64,000 nucleotides of DNA from NCBI GenBank assembly GCA_028829895.1, contig CM054181.1:32304759-32368758 (forward strand), in the 5' to 3' direction. Shown in pieces: positions 1 to 64,000 of this stretch (within the stretch, counting starts at the first letter, position 1; every line of letters starts with the position of its first letter). The position numbers were made by a program, and so were the translations under genes. The stretch is from Sinotaia quadrata (lineage: Eukaryota > Mollusca > Gastropoda > Architaenioglossa > Viviparidae). The notes under the pieces were generated by a model. That model saw nothing but the letters and a program-made list of their open reading frames with translations, did not search any database and was not told the DNA's origin.

Positions 1-16
1 TATCTCATTCTATCTC

Positions 17-91
<75 letters not shown>

Positions 92-144
92 ATGTCTATA
101 TATCTATCTATCTTACACTGAATCATTACATTTTCTTGTCACAG

Positions 145-63890
<63,746 letters not shown>

Positions 63891-64000
63891 GTACAAATAT
63901 TATTTTGTTATTTATTTATTTTTATTGTTGGCTCTTGTCAGTGCAAATAAAATCCACTGTTACCTGTCCTTGTACTATTAGCATTGTTGTTATAAGCGTC
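63891..64000 (+). other. Start of the next intron
   Basis: 110 bp of AT-rich intron up to the window end; no exon. Confidence 0.7.

Overview
This window is eukaryotic, animal, intron-dominated DNA: very AT-rich, packed with (ATCT)n, (AATC)n, (GA)n and (CA)n microsatellites, and with short exons bounded by GT-AG (once GC-AG) splice sites. I read almost the whole window as the inside of ONE large plus-strand gene, incomplete at both ends. The protein style (tiny Cys-rich modules, then fibronectin type III domains, then a membrane-proximal domain with a dibasic/furin-like site) and the repeat content suggest a mollusc, with a cephalopod a reasonable guess. This is inference; no marker in the window fixes the species.

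Layout. (1) 1-22,010: a tandem array of 17 two-exon units. Each unit has an 81-nt exon A and a 78-nt exon B, both phase 1-1, each encoding a four-cysteine mini-module (C-x7-C-x5-C-x4-C and C-x6-C-x5-C-x4-C). Introns within a unit carry (GA)n or (CA)n; introns between units carry (AATC)n followed by (ATCT)n or (CT)n. (2) 22,010-31,190: a nest of mobile elements on the minus strand interrupts the array. It is a decayed Ty3/gypsy-type LTR retrotransposon whose integrase lies upstream of reverse transcriptase (Gmr1-like order) and is itself split by a second insertion, followed by a hAT-like element. (3) 31,384-32,506: the array resumes with the diverged exons A18, B18 and A19. (4) 34,652-34,789: an exon for a longer, EB/EGF-like Cys module that looks like the ancestral or capping form of the mini-modules. 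(5) 36,000-57,389: five fibronectin type III domains in one, one, two, two and three exons. (6) 60,611-63,890: a sixth FN3-like, membrane-proximal domain in four exons, with a polybasic cleavage-site-like stretch and several cysteines. The transmembrane and cytoplasmic parts would lie downstream.

All exon phases are compatible: 18 A exons (A9 excepted) plus 18 B exons plus 14 downstream exons join in one open frame. The product would be a long glycosylated cell-surface stalk (array) on FN3 domains. The order and the membrane-proximal domain recall molluscan receptor-type protein tyrosine phosphatases, but no phosphatase domain is in the window, so that assignment is tentative.

The most interesting system is the A/B exon array. 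It has dozens of symmetric cassette exons, recently homogenised at the 5' side and diverged at the 3' edge, with every A exon from A2 to A8 (and several later ones) set between complementary pyrimidine and GA tracts that could pair in the pre-mRNA. This is an architecture that could give large isoform diversity or copy-number variation in receptor stalk length.
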